In this document: positions 36,901-46,435 of the stretch, piece after piece
Numbering within the stretch: the stretch's first letter is position 1
Layout: every line of letters starts with the position of its first letter
Source: Pseudoalteromonas sp. P1-25
Lineage (GTDB): Bacteria; Pseudomonadota; Gammaproteobacteria; Enterobacterales; Alteromonadaceae
Assembly: GCF_001401805.1 (NCBI RefSeq)
Contig: NZ_LKDW01000015.1
Coordinates: 1-64,000, forward strand
Length of the DNA stretch: 64,000 bases
Direction: 5' to 3'
The notes under the pieces: generated by a model
Told to the model about the DNA's origin: nothing
Databases searched by the model: none
The model's input: only the letters and a program-made list of their open reading frames with translations
Translations under genes and position numbers: made by a program

Positions 36901-38235
36901 ATGGCAGCTCAACGTGCACCTCTAAGCGAACGCTTAAATCAATACCAACAACATATTGCAGCGTTTAAACCTGCTGTAGCGGGTATTTTAACCCGAGTAG
37001 TCGGGCTAACCCTTGAGGCGAAAGGGCTACGTGCGCCTGTAGGCAGCCAATGTAAAATAGAAACTATGTCGGGCTTTGTGGATGCCGAGGTGGTAGGCTT
37101 TAGTGAGCAAACTCTATATTTAATGCCTAATGACCACATTTCCGGTGTGTTACCTGGTGCACGTGTTATTCCACAAGTAAATGATACAGGTTTACCCGTT
37201 GGTATGAGCTTACTGGGCCGTGTAGTGGATGGCTTAGGCCGCCCCCTTGACGGACTAGGAAAAATTAACGCAGAGCACTATTTAAAGTTTGCACAAAACC
37301 CTATAAACCCCCTCGCGAGAAGACCAATTAGCCAACCTATGGATGTAGGTGTACGGGCAATAAACTCAGTGATTACTGTAGGACAAGGCCAGCGTATGGG
37401 ATTATTTGCAGGCTCTGGTGTAGGTAAGTCAGTACTCTTAGGTATGATGACCCGTGGCAGTGAAGCCGATGTTATTGTGGTTGGCCTAGTGGGAGAGCGT
37501 GGCCGTGAGGTAAAAGAGTTTATTGAAGAAATATTAGGTGTAGAAGGGCGCAAACGCTCTGTTGTGGTAGCCGCTCCTGCTGATGCATCGCCTCTTATGC
37601 GCTTAAAAGGTTGTGAAAGTGCAGTCACTATTGCTGAGTATTTTCGTGATCAAGGCTTAAATGTATTGTTACTGCTTGATTCTGTAACCCGGTACGCCAT
37701 GGCGCAACGTGAAATAGCGCTTGCGGTGGGCGAGCCCCCTGCTACAAAAGGCTATCCGCCTTCTGTATTTGCCAAATTACCGGCGCTGGTGGAACGAGCG
37801 GGAAATGGCGGCGAAGGGCAAGGGTCTATTACTGCGTTTTTTACAGTGCTCAGTGAAGGCGATGATATGCAAGACCCTATAGCCGATGCAGCACGTGCTA
37901 TTTTAGATGGGCATATTGTACTTTCGCGTGACTTAGCCGATAGCGGTCACTATCCTGCAATAGACATCGAAAAATCAATTTCTCGTGTTATGCCGCAAGT
38001 GGTATCTGAGCCGCACATGCAGCAGGCCCGCGTATTAAAACAAGTGTATTCAATGTATCAGCAAAATAAAGATATGATCACCTTAGGTGCGTATCAAAAA
38101 GGGGCTGATCAAATGCTTGACCAAGCTATTAATATGATGCCGCGCGTTAATGCATTTTTACAGCAAGGTATGCGTGATGTAATAAGCTATGACGATGGTT
38201 TACACGGCCTAGCTCAATTACTAGGACAAGCATAA
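36901..38235 (+). CDS. fliI: FliI, flagellar export ATPase
   Basis: FliI hydrolyses ATP to help unfold and feed export substrates. The 444 residues contain Walker A AGSGVGKS (170-177), [15 protein letters not shown], Walker B in [19 protein letters not shown] and the F1-beta-like [18 protein letters not shown]. The ATG at 36901 is favoured over a TTG at 36889, which would add four residues. Neither has a strong Shine-Dalgarno sequence, suggesting coupling to fliH. Its stop overlaps the fliJ start by one base. Confidence 0.97.
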   Translation: MAAQRAPLSERLNQYQQHIAAFKPAVAGILTRVVGLTLEAKGLRAPVGSQCKIETMSGFVDAEVVGFSEQTLYLMPNDHISGVLPGARVIPQVNDTGLPVGMSLLGRVVDGLGRPLDGLGKINAEHYLKFAQNPINPLARRPISQPMDVGVRAINSVITVGQGQRMGLFAGSGVGKSVLLGMMTRGSEADVIVVGLVGERGREVKEFIEEILGVEGRKRSVVVAAPADASPLMRLKGCESAVTIAEYFRDQGLNVLLLLDSVTRYAMAQREIALAVGEPPATKGYPPSVFAKLPALVERAGNGGEGQGSITAFFTVLSEGDDMQDPIADAARAILDGHIVLSRDLADSGHYPAIDIEKSISRVMPQVVSEPHMQQARVLKQVYSMYQQNKDMITLGAYQKGADQMLDQAINMMPRVNAFLQQGMRDVISYDDGLHGLAQLLGQA

Positions 38236-38681
38236 TGGCAAAAAACAAGCTCGATTTACTGCTTAAGCTCGAAAACGACAAAGAAGAAAACCTGCGCATG
38301 AGCTACTTACAAGCCAATCAAAATTTACAAGCTAACCAACAAAAGCTGCAAGGGTTAAACAACTTTAGATTAGAATACTCTCAGCAATTACATGTGAAAG
38401 GAAAGTCCGGTTTATCAAGCGCGGGCTTTGGCCAGTACCATGCCTTTATAGCAAAAATTGAAGAAGCAATTCGCCAGCAAGCCAGTACGGTAAATACTGC
38501 TAAGCAAGTTGTATCACAGCGTAAAGCTTTATGGTTAAAGCAGCAGGTAAAAGCAAAAGCCGTGGCAAAACTAATTGAAAAACAAAACCTAAAAGCGGAG
38601 GCGTTAATGGCAAAAAGTGAGCAAAAAATGCTGGACGAGTTTTCTGCTAATCAATTTTTTCAGCGCCGTAGAAGTTTATAA
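38235..38681 (+). CDS. fliJ: FliJ, export apparatus stalk protein
   Basis: FliJ is the coiled-coil stalk in the FliI ring and helps recycle chaperones. The 148-residue protein is almost entirely charged helix (ENDKEENLRMSYLQANQNLQ; KAVAKLIEKQNLKAEALMAK) with no other domain. TAATG joins it to fliI. Confidence 0.93.
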   Translation: MAKNKLDLLLKLENDKEENLRMSYLQANQNLQANQQKLQGLNNFRLEYSQQLHVKGKSGLSSAGFGQYHAFIAKIEEAIRQQASTVNTAKQVVSQRKALWLKQQVKAKAVAKLIEKQNLKAEALMAKSEQKMLDEFSANQFFQRRRSL

Positions 38682-38770
38682 CTCTGGCGCGTTTATTGCT
38701 TTATTGGTAGGTGGTAATTAATTTTGGCAAAGTGCGGTGGCAACTTGCCGCAGTGCTGTGTAGGTGAATT

Positions 38771-40756
38771 ATGGCAATAAACGATATTTCAATGTTGGCA
38801 ACAGCTGAAAAAGACTCTTTTTTAGCATTTAAAGACAATAACTTACCTGCAGGTAACGAATCTGGTGATGCTTTTTTAAGCCAGCTACAAGATGCAGATA
38901 AACCCTTTGTGTTGCCTGCTAATTCTGAGGCTCCTAACCAAACAGGTGCTTTATTGCCATCTGATGATAAGCAGCTAGCCAATGGCAAAAAACCGACAGA
39001 TTCATCGAGTGATGACACACAAGATACGCTATTATCTGGCGACAGCGTTTTAGCACAAATAAACTCCTCGCAAGTGATTGACGTAAGTGTAAAAAAACAC
39101 GGCAGTAGCGATAGTGACTTTAGCGAATTAAGTGCACAAAAGAGTGATAAAAGTGTTAGCTTTTTAGCTTCGCAATTAGGTGAAACTAATGAAACCGACG
39201 CCATAACGACTAAAGCCGATGATACTCTTTTAACTGATAATAATAGCAACGGCAAAAAAGGCGCGTTTACAAACGCTGAGCTTGAACCTAAAGCGACTAA
39301 GCAAAGCGCTGTAGAAAATTTAGCCCCTTCGTTAAAAAATGAGAGCCTAGCAAGTAGTGCTGCTAAAAACCCAGTAGCAGAAGCAGTGCAAACACAAATC
39401 AATAAAACTAATAGCAACGCGGCTATTGTAAATAGTGACGGTGAAGGTGCTGAAAATACAAAAGCGCCAGGCACTGCGTCAAATGCTGAAGGTGCGCTGC
39501 CTATAAGCGATGCAGACATAGAGCAATTAGCCAAAGAACTGACTCGTACATCTACGCAGTCAGAGCTATCAACGACATCTAAAGTACTGAACTCATTAAG
39601 CGAAGCGCAACGTGCACAGTTAAACGAGCAAGTTAAAAACTCATTTACTGAAACCACGCCAAGTGAAGGTGATGATCGCGCAAGCGCCATTAAACAATTA
39701 CTTACAGAGTTTGTCGTACAAAACGAAAAACAGACAAGCACGCGCAGTGAGCTAATTCAATCTCAGTTAAAAAGCTTAAATAGCGATGAAAAGCAGGCAC
39801 TACTTAGTCAATTAAAAAGCTATGTGAGTAACGAGCAACCGACAGGTGATACGCTCAAAAAAGTAAATGAAACAATAAGTAACTTACAAACTATGCTTGA
39901 TACGCAGCTTAGTGAGAGCAAAGCGCAAAGTGTCTCAAGCTCTGCAAATGTGGCTTTAAATGCACAGCAAGCTAGTAATGCTGCAATAAATGCGAGTACA
40001 CCGCAAAATAAAGCCATGATTAATGCTGACCCCCCTTCTAGTATTGAACAAGACGCTGTAACTCCAGAAGAGTTAAACACCTTAGAAGCCGAGCTGGAAA
40101 GCTTACTTAAAGAGGCTAAAACAAGTACTGGTTTGCCCCGTGTAGCCCAGGTGTTTACGCTGATAACCGATGCAATGAATAACACGCAGGCACAAATAAA
40201 TGCTCAGTACGACAGCGCTCGTTATGAGCAGTCTATTTTAGAGAGCCAAGCTATACAGTCGCAGCAATTACAAAGTAGTAACGCGCAAATTAAGCAGGTG
40301 AATATAGATGCAAGTATGATGCAGGCTATTAATATTGTTAAAAGTGATGCAGCTAAAATGCTTCAAGAGCGTGTATCTTCAATGCTAAGTATTAGCAATA
40401 AAGAAGCTGAAATTCGCTTAGATCCACCAGAAATGGGTAGTATGCAAATTCGTATCAGAAGTGATGCTGAGCAAGCACAAATAAATTTTGTGGTGCAAAA
40501 TCAGCAAGCTAAAGAAGCACTCGAACAATCAATGCCGCGTTTACGTGAAATGTTAGCCGAGCAGGGCATTGATTTAGGCGAAAGCTCTATTTCTTATGGG
40601 CAATCAGGTAATGAGCAAAGCGATGAAGGCGAGGAGCGCTCGCAAGGTCAATCGGCTAATAAAAATACACAGCACGATAAAAATGATGAGCAAGATGGGG
40701 GTAACCCACAAAGTTCTCGACAACAAACTTCATCATCAATAGATTACTATGCATAA
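38771..40756 (+). CDS. fliK: FliK, hook-length control protein
   Basis: FliK measures hook length and switches FlhB from rod/hook to filament substrates. The 661-residue protein has a long low-complexity Ser/Asp/Asn-rich region (1-500). The conserved C-terminal Flg_hook domain (about 525-615) shows IRLDPPEMGSMQIRIRSDAE, INFVVQNQQAKEALEQSMPR and LREMLAEQGIDLGESSISYG. The last 45 residues are Gln/Ser/Asp-rich. A second FliK-like gene lies at 60907. Confidence 0.95.
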   Translation: MAINDISMLATAEKDSFLAFKDNNLPAGNESGDAFLSQLQDADKPFVLPANSEAPNQTGALLPSDDKQLANGKKPTDSSSDDTQDTLLSGDSVLAQINSSQVIDVSVKKHGSSDSDFSELSAQKSDKSVSFLASQLGETNETDAITTKADDTLLTDNNSNGKKGAFTNAELEPKATKQSAVENLAPSLKNESLASSAAKNPVAEAVQTQINKTNSNAAIVNSDGEGAENTKAPGTASNAEGALPISDADIEQLAKELTRTSTQSELSTTSKVLNSLSEAQRAQLNEQVKNSFTETTPSEGDDRASAIKQLLTEFVVQNEKQTSTRSELIQSQLKSLNSDEKQALLSQLKSYVSNEQPTGDTLKKVNETISNLQTMLDTQLSESKAQSVSSSANVALNAQQASNAAINASTPQNKAMINADPPSSIEQDAVTPEELNTLEAELESLLKEAKTSTGLPRVAQVFTLITDAMNNTQAQINAQYDSARYEQSILESQAIQSQQLQSSNAQIKQVNIDASMMQAINIVKSDAAKMLQERVSSMLSISNKEAEIRLDPPEMGSMQIRIRSDAEQAQINFVVQNQQAKEALEQSMPRLREMLAEQGIDLGESSISYGQSGNEQSDEGEERSQGQSANKNTQHDKNDEQDGGNPQSSRQQTSSSIDYYA

Positions 40757-40813
40757 GTACTGCTATTATAATAACTAAAACAAGCAAGTACCTTTGCTAA
40801 AAAAGGAATCACA

Positions 40814-41347
40814 ATGGCCGAAGAAACAAGTTTAGAAATAGAAGAAACCGGTAAAAGCAAAAAAAAGCTGATCATAATCATAGTGGCAGTGCTGCTTGTT
40901 GTTGGCGGTGGTGCTGGCTATTTTTTTATGGCGGGCGATGATGCACCCGTTGAAACATTAGATGAAGAGACAACCACCGCGGCGCAAAGCGACTCGGCCG
41001 CTCCTTCAGGCTCTTCAGCTGAAATGGGCAGTGCTTTGTATGTTGCTATGCCAAGACCCTTCGTATTTAATGTACCTGGGTCAAGCAGAGATAGAATTGT
41101 ACAAATTAAAGTGCAGTTACTTGTGCGTGGCGATGTAAATGAAGAAACCGCTAAAAAGCACATCCCTTTAATTGAAGGCACCTTATTAAGCGTGTTTTCA
41201 ACCACCACCGCTGATGAGCTCAGCACAAGTGCTGGTAAAGAAACACTGCGCTTTACAGCGCTTGAAAAAGTGCAAGCCGCACTGAATGATGTTGAAGGCA
41301 CGAAAGTAATTGAGCGGGTATTATTTACCGGCTTTGTGATGCAATAA
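40814..41347 (+). CDS. fliL: FliL, stator-associated membrane protein
   Basis: FliL surrounds and stabilises stator units. The 177-residue protein has a short cytosolic N-terminus, one transmembrane helix (about 18-38, LIIIIVAVLLVVGGGAGYFF) and a periplasmic stomatin-like domain. That domain contains PFVFNVPGSSRDRIVQIKVQ and HIPLIEGTLLSVFSTTTADE, with VLFTGFVMQ at the end. Confidence 0.95.
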   Translation: MAEETSLEIEETGKSKKKLIIIIVAVLLVVGGGAGYFFMAGDDAPVETLDEETTTAAQSDSAAPSGSSAEMGSALYVAMPRPFVFNVPGSSRDRIVQIKVQLLVRGDVNEETAKKHIPLIEGTLLSVFSTTTADELSTSAGKETLRFTALEKVQAALNDVEGTKVIERVLFTGFVMQ

Positions 41348-41356
41348 GGGGCTAGC

Positions 41357-42448
41357 GTGAGCGATTTATTATCCCAAGACGAAATTGATGCACTCTTACA
41401 CGGCGTTGATGAAGTCGAAGAGGAAGATATACACGAAGGTGAAGACAGCGAAGGTAGTACACTACAGTACGACTTTTCTTCGCAAGATCGGATCGTGCGT
41501 GGTCGCATGCCGACCCTGGAAATTGTTAACGAGCGGTTTGCTCGTCATATGCGAATAAGCTTATTTAACATGATGCGCCGCACTGCAGAGGTGTCGATTA
41601 ATGGCGTACAAATGATTAAATTTGGCGAATATATCCATACCTTATTTGTGCCAACAAGTTTAAATATGGTGCGTTTTAGACCGCTAAAAGGCACTGGCCT
41701 CATTACCATGGAAGCACGACTTGTGTTTATTTTGGTAGATAACTTTTTTGGTGGTGATGGACGTTACCATGCAAAAATTGAAGGCCGCGAATTTACCCCT
41801 ACCGAACGCCGAATTGTGCAAATGCTACTAAAAATTATCTTTGAAGATTACAAAGAAGCATGGGCGCCAGTTATGGACGTATCGTTTGAATACCTCGATT
41901 CTGAAGTAAACCCAGCAATGGCTAATATTGTGAGCCCTACTGAGGTTGTGGTTATTAGCTCTTTTCACATTGAATTAGATGGCGGTGGTGGCGATTTTCA
42001 CATTGCACTACCGTACTCAATGCTTGAGCCAATTAGAGAGCTGCTTGATGCGGGTGTGCAATCGGATACAGAAGATACCGACTTGCGTTGGAGCAAAGCG
42101 TTACGTGATGAAATTATGGATGTTGAAGTTGATTTATCAACACAGCTTCTTGAGGTTGACTTGTCGCTCAAGCAGATAATGGAACTTAAAGCGGGCGATA
42201 TTATTCCGGTAGAAATGCCAGAGCATATTACGGTATTTGTTGAAGAGTTACCTACATTTAGAGCTAAAATGGGTCGCTCTCGCGATAACGTTGCGCTGCA
42301 AATTAGTGAAAAAATTAAACGTCCTGATTCAGTTAAATCTGAGCTGCATGTATTTACCAAAGGCGGCAAGAAAATTGATTCAGATGCAGAATTAGCAGAA
42401 CTAGAAGATGATCTACACCTTTCTGACGGTGTAGACTTAGACTGGTAA
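41357..42448 (+). CDS. fliM: FliM, C-ring switch protein and CheY-P target
   Basis: FliM forms the wall of the C ring and binds CheY-P to change rotation direction. The 363 residues begin with the CheY-binding peptide LLSQDEIDALLHG. They contain the middle CheC-like domain (GRMPTLEIVNERFARHMRIS, ISSFHIELDGGGGDFHIALP) and a C-terminal SpoA domain (LKAGDIIPVEMPEHITVFVE). Start GTG at 41357 with GGGG upstream. Confidence 0.97.
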   Translation: MSDLLSQDEIDALLHGVDEVEEEDIHEGEDSEGSTLQYDFSSQDRIVRGRMPTLEIVNERFARHMRISLFNMMRRTAEVSINGVQMIKFGEYIHTLFVPTSLNMVRFRPLKGTGLITMEARLVFILVDNFFGGDGRYHAKIEGREFTPTERRIVQMLLKIIFEDYKEAWAPVMDVSFEYLDSEVNPAMANIVSPTEVVVISSFHIELDGGGGDFHIALPYSMLEPIRELLDAGVQSDTEDTDLRWSKALRDEIMDVEVDLSTQLLEVDLSLKQIMELKAGDIIPVEMPEHITVFVEELPTFRAKMGRSRDNVALQISEKIKRPDSVKSELHVFTKGGKKIDSDAELAELEDDLHLSDGVDLDW

Positions 42449-42468
42449 TTGATTAAAAGGTTAAAAGT

Positions 42469-42867
42469 ATGAGCGATGATCAAGACACAATGGACGAATG
42501 GGCAGCAGCCCTAGCTGAAGCCGAAGGCGGTGATGATGGCGCAGAGGCGCAAGTTGCCGAGCTTGATGAGTTAAGTGATGATAAACATGAACTTAGCGGC
42601 GACGAAAAACGCAAACTCGATACAATTTTAGATATTCCTGTAACAATTTCTATGGAAGTAGGGCGTTCTAAAATAAATATCCGTAATTTATTGCAGCTAA
42701 ACCAAGGCTCTGTTGTTGAGCTAGACCGCGTAGCCGGTGAACCATTAGACGTACTGGTAAATGGTACGCTCATTGCCCATGGCGAAGTGGTTGTAGTAAA
42801 CGATAAGTTTGGTATTCGTTTAACGGACGTTATTAGCCAGGTAGAGCGGATCAAAAAATTACGATGA
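42469..42867 (+). CDS. fliN: FliN, C-ring base protein
   Basis: FliN forms the base of the C ring with FliM and docks FliH. The 132 residues comprise an acidic N-terminal tail and the SpoA domain (TISMEVGRSKINIRNLLQLN, GSVVELDRVAGEPLDVLVNG, VVVVNDKFGIRLTDVISQVE). It overlaps fliO by 4 bases (ATGA). Confidence 0.97.
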   Translation: MSDDQDTMDEWAAALAEAEGGDDGAEAQVAELDELSDDKHELSGDEKRKLDTILDIPVTISMEVGRSKINIRNLLQLNQGSVVELDRVAGEPLDVLVNGTLIAHGEVVVVNDKFGIRLTDVISQVERIKKLR

Positions 42868-43247
42868 ATACACTTGTAGCTCTAACCAGCTCAGTATTTA
42901 CCAAAGCAGACGCCGTAACGCCTACGGCCGATATTTTGTCTATGGTGCTGTCGTTGATAATGGTGCTAGTACTGATTGTGGTGCTGGCATTTTTTGTTAA
43001 AAAGCTTAATCCAAACTTAGCCAATAGCGACGAGTTTAAAGTAGTGCGAAGTTTACCACTTGGCTCGCGAGAGCGGTTAATGGTGGTTGAAATAGATAAT
43101 GCACAGCATTTATTAGGGGTGACCCAACACAGCATTAACTACTTACATAAACTTGAAACGCCGTTAAGTGAAAAAGAGTTGCCAGAACTTGCTAAGCGAT
43201 TTAGCAAACTACTTAACCCGCAAACGAATCAAAGTAAAAAGAATTAA
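42864..43247 (+). CDS. fliO: FliO, export-gate assembly protein
   Basis: FliO helps assemble FliP in the export gate. The 127-residue protein has one transmembrane helix (about 25-47, [20 protein letters not shown]) and a cytosolic region with [20 protein letters not shown] and [16 protein letters not shown]. Its ATG overlaps the fliN stop. Confidence 0.93.
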   Translation: MNTLVALTSSVFTKADAVTPTADILSMVLSLIMVLVLIVVLAFFVKKLNPNLANSDEFKVVRSLPLGSRERLMVVEIDNAQHLLGVTQHSINYLHKLETPLSEKELPELAKRFSKLLNPQTNQSKKN

Positions 43248-43251
43248 CCCT

Positions 43252-43995
43252 ATGATAAAGTGGCTGCTGATTATTTTAGCTATGTTATTTGTACCTGCTG
43301 CAAGCAGTGCAGAGGGCATAGACGCACTAACTATTACAACCAATGCCGACGGGACGCAAGATTACTCTGTAACCTTGCAAGTACTGGCAATTATGACGGC
43401 GCTGAGCTTTATTCCTGCCGCCATAATTATGATGACCTCGTTTACCCGTATTATTGTTGTACTGGCCATTTTACGCCAAGCCATTGGTTTACAATCAACA
43501 CCTTCAAACCAAGTTTTATTAGGGATGTCGCTATTTTTAAGTATTTTTATTATGGCGCCTATTTATCAGCAAGTTAATGAGCGCGCCATAGAACCCTACT
43601 TAAATGAGCAAGTTACTTCGGTACAAGCATTAGAGCTTGCAAAAGAGCCAATGAAAGCCTTTATGCTCTCGCAGGTGCGATTAAAAGACTTAGAAACGTT
43701 TGCCAAAATAGCAGGTTATGAGCAGCTTGACTCGCCAGAGGCTACGCCGCTAATTGTGTTAATACCTGCGTTTGTGACCAGTGAACTGCAAACTGCGTTT
43801 ATTATTGGTTTTATGTTTTTTATCCCTTTTTTAATAGTCGATTTGGTGGTTGCCTCAGTACTAATGGCCATGGGTATGATGATGCTATCGCCCATGATTG
43901 TGTCTTTGCCTTTTAAAATAATGTTATTTGTACTGGTTGACGGCTGGAGCCTTGTAATGGGCACACTTGCTAAAAGCTTTGGTTTAGGGACATAA
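43252..43995 (+). CDS. fliP: FliP, export-gate channel subunit
   Basis: FliP, with FliQ and FliR, forms the export channel entrance. The product (247 residues) has a cleavable signal peptide ([19 protein letters not shown]). Conserved motifs are [40 protein letters not shown] and [20 protein letters not shown]. The ATG at 43252 is chosen because it starts the signal peptide; an upstream start at 43168 lies within fliO and would give a non-signal leader. Confidence 0.96.
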   Translation: MIKWLLIILAMLFVPAASSAEGIDALTITTNADGTQDYSVTLQVLAIMTALSFIPAAIIMMTSFTRIIVVLAILRQAIGLQSTPSNQVLLGMSLFLSIFIMAPIYQQVNERAIEPYLNEQVTSVQALELAKEPMKAFMLSQVRLKDLETFAKIAGYEQLDSPEATPLIVLIPAFVTSELQTAFIIGFMFFIPFLIVDLVVASVLMAMGMMMLSPMIVSLPFKIMLFVLVDGWSLVMGTLAKSFGLGT

Positions 43996-44037
43996 ACCAT
44001 GTTTTACATTCGCACTTTTAAACACTAGGGGTACAAC

Positions 44038-44307
44038 ATGGAACCGGAAATTTTTGTTGATATTCTCAGTGATGCACTGTTTTTAGTGATTAAACTGGTT
44101 TCAGCTATTGTGGTACCTGGTTTACTTGTAGGGTTAGTGGTGGCGGTGTTTCAGGCGGCAACCTCCATTAACGAACAAACCTTAAGCTTTTTACCGCGTT
44201 TATTAATTACCATAGGGGCACTTATTGTTGGCGGACACTGGCTAACCCAAGAGCTAATGGACTTTTTTAACCGCCTAGTATTACTCATTCCTGAAATTGC
44301 AGGCTAA
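44038..44307 (+). CDS. fliQ: FliQ, export-gate subunit
   Basis: A small 89-residue protein with two transmembrane helices (about 15-40 and 52-75), containing the conserved GLVVAVFQAATSINEQTLSF motif. It occurs in four copies in the gate in studied systems. It lies between fliP and fliR, starting 42 bases after fliP. Confidence 0.96.
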   Translation: MEPEIFVDILSDALFLVIKLVSAIVVPGLLVGLVVAVFQAATSINEQTLSFLPRLLITIGALIVGGHWLTQELMDFFNRLVLLIPEIAG

Positions 44308-44309
44308 CT

Positions 44310-45089
44310 GTGGAATTTCCTTTTTCTGTTGTTATTCAATGGTTAAGTGATTTCTTACTGCCTCTAGTTCGCATCAGCTCAATGATCATGATTATGGCGG
44401 GCTTAGGCGCACAAAACGTACCTACACGCATTAAGATGGGGTTAGCGGTAGTGGTCACGTTTTTAGTTGTGCCTGCGCTGCCCCCTGCAACATTTACTAA
44501 CTTATTTTCTTTTGAAATGGTGCTGGTGGTCATTCAGCAAATGTTGATAGGTGTTGCGATAGGGTTTGCCTCTACACTTATGCTAAATACTTTTGTGCTT
44601 GCTGGACAAATACTAGCAATGCAAACCGGTTTGGGCTTTGCTTCCGTTATTGACCCCTCAAATGGTGCAAGTGTGCCCGCAGTTGGCCAGTTTTATTTAA
44701 TTTTAGCGACCTTGTTATTTTTTGTTTTTAATGGTCATTTAATGATGATTCAAATGGTTGTACATAGCTTTGAAGTACTGCCAATAAACGGCGATTGGTG
44801 GGCTGTTGATCATTACTGGGACATAGTAACTTGGGGCAGCTGGATGTTTACCACAGCACTAGTATTGGCTTTAGCGCCTCTTACTGCCATGCTCATCATT
44901 AATATTTCATTCGGTATTATGACGCGTGCAGCACCACAGTTAAATATTTTCTCAATAGGTTTCCCGTTCACATTAGTTGCCGGTTTGATGATTATTTGGG
45001 CTACCTTGGGCAATTTTGTTACCCAGTTTGAATTTCAATGGTTAAAAATGATTGAGCTTATGTGCAGCCTAGTTGGCTGTACGGTGTAG
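44310..45089 (+). CDS. fliR: FliR, export-gate subunit
   Basis: A membrane protein of 259 residues with about six transmembrane segments. Conserved stretches are FLLPLVRISSMIMIMAGLGA, MLIGVAIGFASTLMLNTFVL, GQILAMQTGLGFASVIDPSN and INISFGIMTRAAPQLNIFSI. Start GTG at 44310, 2 bases after fliQ. The stop (TAG) forms part of the flhB Shine-Dalgarno sequence. Confidence 0.96.
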   Translation: MEFPFSVVIQWLSDFLLPLVRISSMIMIMAGLGAQNVPTRIKMGLAVVVTFLVVPALPPATFTNLFSFEMVLVVIQQMLIGVAIGFASTLMLNTFVLAGQILAMQTGLGFASVIDPSNGASVPAVGQFYLILATLLFFVFNGHLMMIQMVVHSFEVLPINGDWWAVDHYWDIVTWGSWMFTTALVLALAPLTAMLIINISFGIMTRAAPQLNIFSIGFPFTLVAGLMIIWATLGNFVTQFEFQWLKMIELMCSLVGCTV

Positions 45090-45097
45090 GAGGGGCG

Positions 45098-46231
45098 ATG
45101 GCTGAAGATTCAGGACAAGAAAAAACAGAAGAACCCACCTCCAAAAAGCTCGAAGACGCTAAAAAGAAAGGGCAAATAGCGCGTTCAAAAGAGCTAGGTA
45201 CTATGTTTGTACTTATTTTTTCTGCCATTTCGTTATTGTTGTATGGCCCAGAGATAGGCAAAGGTTTGTACAATATAATGGGGAGAATGCTGTCTTTAAA
45301 TCGTACTGAGACTTACGATACCACTAAAATGTTTGCAGTGTGGAGTGAGGTGGCCAGTGCGCTGCTGTTTCCTATGGCGATGTTTGTTTTAATTATTGTT
45401 ATTGCGGCCTTTATTGGTAATACCTTACTCGGCGGCTTTAATTTTAGCTGGGAAGCTGCAGCACCTAAGCCTAGTAAAATGTCGCCAATGAAAGGCTTTA
45501 AACGCATGTTTGGCCCTCAAGCCGCGATAGAGCTGGTAAAATCCATATTAAAGTTTTCGCTGGTGGCTATTTTTGCGGTGTTTTTAATTCAAACTTTTTT
45601 TGATGAGATTTTACATTTAAGTATTGAAAGTGCACCGAGCAATATAATTCATGCTCTTGAAATACTCTCATGGATGTTTTTAGGCTTGTCGTGCACTTTG
45701 GTGATTATTGCCGCAATAGATGCCCCTTATCAAAGTTATAACCACAACAAACAACTTAAAATGACCATGCAGGAGATCAAAGACGAGTACAAAAACTCAG
45801 AAGGTGATCCGCAAATTAAAGCGCGCATTAGACAAACACAAAGGCAAATGTCGCAGCGAAGAATGATGCAAGATGTCCCCGATGCCGACGTAATTGTAAC
45901 CAACCCTACCCACTATTCTGTAGCGTTAAAATACGATACTGAGCGTGCAGGTGCGCCAATTGTACTTGCCAAAGGGATAGATGAAATGGCTATGCAGATT
46001 CGTAAAATAGCCAAAGGTAACGAAGTACCGATTGTAGAATCCCCAATGCTTACGCGGGCACTTTACCATACCGCTGAAGTGGGCCAGCAAATACCTGATC
46101 AATTATTTACGGCGGTAGCACAGGTTTTAGCTTATGTATTTCAGCTTAAACGCTTTAAAAAAGGACGTGGTAAACGACCTATTCCGCTTAAGTCTAAACT
46201 GCCTATACCCGATGACTTCAAATATGATTAG
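45098..46231 (+). CDS. flhB: FlhB, export substrate-specificity switch protein
   Basis: FlhB undergoes self-cleavage and, together with FliK, switches export from hook to filament proteins. The 377 residues begin AEDSGQEKTEEPTSKKLEDA. They have four transmembrane segments and a cytosolic domain with the autocleavage motif NPTH in VIVTNPTHYSVALKYD. The ATG at 45098 follows AGGAGGGG. It is the last gene of the fliE operon. A weak near-palindrome without a T run lies just after the stop (about 46232-46255), and nothing else recognisable precedes the flhA promoter. Confidence 0.97.
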   Translation: MAEDSGQEKTEEPTSKKLEDAKKKGQIARSKELGTMFVLIFSAISLLLYGPEIGKGLYNIMGRMLSLNRTETYDTTKMFAVWSEVASALLFPMAMFVLIIVIAAFIGNTLLGGFNFSWEAAAPKPSKMSPMKGFKRMFGPQAAIELVKSILKFSLVAIFAVFLIQTFFDEILHLSIESAPSNIIHALEILSWMFLGLSCTLVIIAAIDAPYQSYNHNKQLKMTMQEIKDEYKNSEGDPQIKARIRQTQRQMSQRRMMQDVPDADVIVTNPTHYSVALKYDTERAGAPIVLAKGIDEMAMQIRKIAKGNEVPIVESPMLTRALYHTAEVGQQIPDQLFTAVAQVLAYVFQLKRFKKGRGKRPIPLKSKLPIPDDFKYD

Positions 46232-46382
46232 AGTGTGTTGAGCTAACTACACTTTAAGGGGGCGCCTTGGTAAACACCAACACGCCACTGCAAATTCAAA
46301 CCAAAATGCCAATACGCTCTTGTCTCTAACCAGCTTTAAAATTTACATCAATAATTAATGAATCTATTGATGGCTCTATACT

Positions 46383-46399
46383 TGGAATAGTTATTGCAA
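46383..46399 (+). promoter_or_regulatory. Sigma-54 promoter of the flhA-flhF-flhG-fliA-che operon
   Basis: TGGAATAGTTATTGCAA has GG and GC 10 bases apart with a good TTGCA -12. It lies 37 bases before the flhA ATG at 46436, which supports that start. Confidence 0.78.
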
Positions 46400-46435
46400 T
46401 TTCAGGCCAGTGTCAATTTATTGAATTGTAGAGTT

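Noticed and set aside
38733-38752. Possible hairpin and GG/GC pair just upstream of fliK
   Set aside because: The GG-GC spacing is wrong for sigma-54 and the stem leaves too small a loop; fliK is most simply part of the fliE operon.
38701-39741. A 346-codon open frame on the - strand opposite fliK
   Set aside because: It is Ser/Leu/Cys-rich with no domain, and mirrors the Ser/Asn-rich low-complexity part of fliK; a shadow of the real gene.
40918-41508. A 196-codon - strand frame across fliL and fliM
   Set aside because: It overlaps two well-supported genes, is Ser/Cys-rich and has no recognisable domain.
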